This document shows, piece after piece, positions 8,797 to 10,108 of a DNA stretch of 10,108 nt (position 1 is its first letter; each line of letters opens with the position of its first letter). This DNA is from Smittium mucronatum (taxonomy: Eukaryota > Kickxellomycota > Harpellomycetes > Harpellales > Legeriomycetaceae), in assembly GCA_001953115.1 (NCBI GenBank), contig LSSL01007628.1, positions 1 to 10,108 of the forward strand, in the 5' to 3' direction. The translations under genes and the position numbers were made by a program. Under the pieces are notes generated by a model, which did not search any database, was not told the origin of the DNA, and saw only the letters and a program-made list of their open reading frames with translations.

Positions 8797-9030
8797 TTAA
8801 GTTCCGATCCCAACCCCCATGTAGGGTTATCGCCTGTTATTCCTACCGCTAGTGCCGCACAAAAAATTAATTTTGTCAGCGCAGGGAGCAATGAGGGAAG
8901 TGCAGATAAGAGTATTAAGGGAGAAATGCCTGCATTAAGGTCTCTATTTGGAGAGGGTAGTAAGTGGGCTAGAAATAATGCATTTAGTTCCATCACCTTT
9001 ATCTGTAAAATAAAAGTTTCGAAGCGATGA
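8797..9030 (+). pseudogene. continuation of the 8563 frame after one TAA
   Basis: Directly after TAA 8794-8796 the same frame stays open for 77 codons to TGA 9028-9030. It starts LSSDPNPHVGLSPVIPTASA and later has GEMPALRSLFGEGSKWARNN. Serine, glycine, alanine and proline are frequent, suggesting a flexible region. Purine-starting codons are about 70% of those between 8800 and 9010, and G is commonest at position 1, then 2, then 3, which is the usual coding pattern. Together with the upstream ORF this makes a 156-codon frame with one stop. Explanations are a nonsense mutation in a pseudogene, stop readthrough, or a short intron. I do not recognise a family; a gag- or ORF1-like part of a retroelement is possible but unsupported. 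Confidence 0.4.
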
Positions 9031-9183
9031 TCCATACCAGTCAATCTGGTAAAAAAAAATTCTCTTTCGAAAAAATTTAAACAATGTAAGGCCAGTTGAA
9101 ATTCTGACGAGCCATTATTTACAGCATAAGTATAAGTTTTAACGGTAAAAAGTTGAAATATAATTTCATCCGTATTCATAAAT
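9015..9183 (+). pseudogene. possible further decayed coding tail in frame 3
   Basis: Just where frame 1 ends, frame 3 reads SFEAMIHTSQSGKKKFSFEK, then continues for about 35 more codons through TAA 9078, TAA 9087 and TGA 9108 to about 9183. G+C falls gradually (30%, 32%, then 25% per line), consistent with an island decaying at its edge. If real, it is the same gene after a one-base indel in the A-rich stretch 9007-9015. The minus strand is fully open across the same bases, so the coding strand here is not certain. Confidence 0.2.
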
Positions 9184-9290
9184 TATTTTCAATATTATAT
9201 TGGTAAATAAAAAAATCATTTATATTTATAACTTTAGTAAGTCTCATAATTCAATATTATTACCTTAAAATTTAGATATATTTAAATAGA

Positions 9291-9304
9291 TTCTGAATTC
9301 AGAA
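9291..9304. repeat. 14-bp perfect palindrome TTCTGAATTCAGAA
   Basis: The 14 bases read identically on both strands, centred on GAATTC. It lies in gene-free DNA with no array around it. It could be a binding site for a dimeric protein or chance. Confidence 0.5.
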
Positions 9305-9474
9305 AATATATATCCAAAATACGAGTTCTAATGGTTTCCACTATATCAATGAAAGCCGATTTTATATTCAATTAAATTTTTTTTAAGGGGTTTTATGTAT
9401 ATTAAGGTATGTATAGTTAGTATTATTGTTTTTTTCATAATTAAAGTACATATGTTTCATATGAATATGAATAT

Positions 9475-9515
9475 GCGCCTCCAAAGCCACCCATTTTGAG
9501 CCCAAATGGTGTATA
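9475..9515. repeat. G+C-rich patch with bulged hairpin, possible transposon edge
   Basis: This patch is nearly half G+C in surroundings of about 15-20%. CACCCATTT (9488-9496) pairs with AAATGGTG (9504-9511) around TGAGCCC, an eight-pair stem with one bulged C. It is preceded by alternating ATATGA words (about 9459-9474). Short G+C-rich inverted structures of this kind are found at the ends of DNA transposons and their non-autonomous derivatives. No matching second end was seen in this window, so the assignment is tentative. Confidence 0.3.
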
Positions 9516-9883
9516 ATATAAATTTAATTATATTTAATATTTGAAGAAAATATACTAGAATCATAGTAAGGGTAGATAATAAAGGGTTTTTCATATTAAT
9601 ATAATCAGTTTTCCGGATCTTTAGGATCATTATTATAAAAAATAAGTTATTTCTCCTTGTATAAATTAATATATGTAATTATATGCTAAAATTTAATTTT
9701 TTATAAGTGTTTTATAGTTTTTAACTTTTAATTTCAATCAATATTTATTTATTCCAATAATAATATTTTTAAATTTTGATCAAAAAAAGTGGCCTATCGG
9801 AATGAAAAAAAACCTCTATTGCTATGTAAACCCCTATAGTAATTCCCAATCATCCATTAAGAATTATGATATAAAGTTTGTTA

Positions 9884-9901
9884 AATAATAATAATAATAA
9901 T
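9884..9901 (+). repeat. (AAT)6 microsatellite
   Basis: Six perfect AAT units lie 56 bases upstream of the terminal ATT array. AAT and ATT are complementary, so the two arrays form an imperfect inverted repeat. Confidence 0.95.
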
Positions 9902-9940
9902 TAGAGTTCTTAATCAAGTAGATATTCAAAAAATATCATA

Positions 9941-10108
<168 letters not shown>

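Larger units (their letters stand above)
9184..9883. other. AT-rich region without recognisable genes
   Basis: No gene was found. It contains a 14-bp perfect palindrome (9291-9304), a G+C-rich hairpin patch (9475-9515) and a slightly G+C-richer spot around 9790-9860. That spot has a 50-codon open run with no convincing start (including MKKNLYCYVNPYSNSQSS), which is within chance expectation. Confidence 0.6.

Noticed and set aside
8793..9179. 128-codon ORF on the minus strand
   Set aside because: Its C-terminal half is antisense to the better-supported + strand frame, where raised G+C lowers stop frequency on both strands. Not listed as a gene; the ambiguity of its N-terminal half is given as a finding.

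Overview
The window looks like a gene-poor, extremely AT-rich stretch of a eukaryotic nuclear genome. Four 60-base lines counted by hand in the bulk of the window give about 15% G+C (range 8-22%). The first 8.2 kb has no convincing gene, stop codons occur at about the density expected of such a composition, and homopolymer runs and a long ATT microsatellite are present. Dense bacterial, phage or organellar coding is absent and I saw no tRNA or rRNA. An AT-rich early-diverging fungus (arbuscular mycorrhizal or anaerobic gut fungus type) or an AT-rich protist or invertebrate would fit, but nothing here fixes the taxon. The (ATT)n tract runs to the last base, so the contig may have broken there.

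Layout. Positions 1-8262 are AT-rich DNA with only weak features: a few long frames broken by stops (2582-2890, 4526-4789, 6610-7160), a micro-ORF in a strong start context (6375-6452), a G-run/C-run pair, a hairpin (7596-7632), and a clear degenerate tandem array of about twelve 20-23 bp units (7678-7935). Positions 8263-9180 form a compositional island: a T-rich leader followed by a coding-like block of about 40% G+C. That block carries one 77-residue ORF (8563-8796) and a second coding-like stretch in the same frame after a single TAA (8797-9030). Decayed coding sequence may continue beyond it. The island is the only place where a real or recently lost gene is well supported. It may be a mobile-element fragment, a pseudogene, or a gene with a short intron; I do not recognise the protein.

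Positions 9190-9957 are again AT-rich, with a small G+C-rich hairpin patch near 9475-9515 that resembles the edge of a transposable element. The window ends in (AAT)6, (TTTTTA)3 and about 50 copies of ATT. No set of genes here works together as a system. The best leads are the island and the 21-22 bp array.
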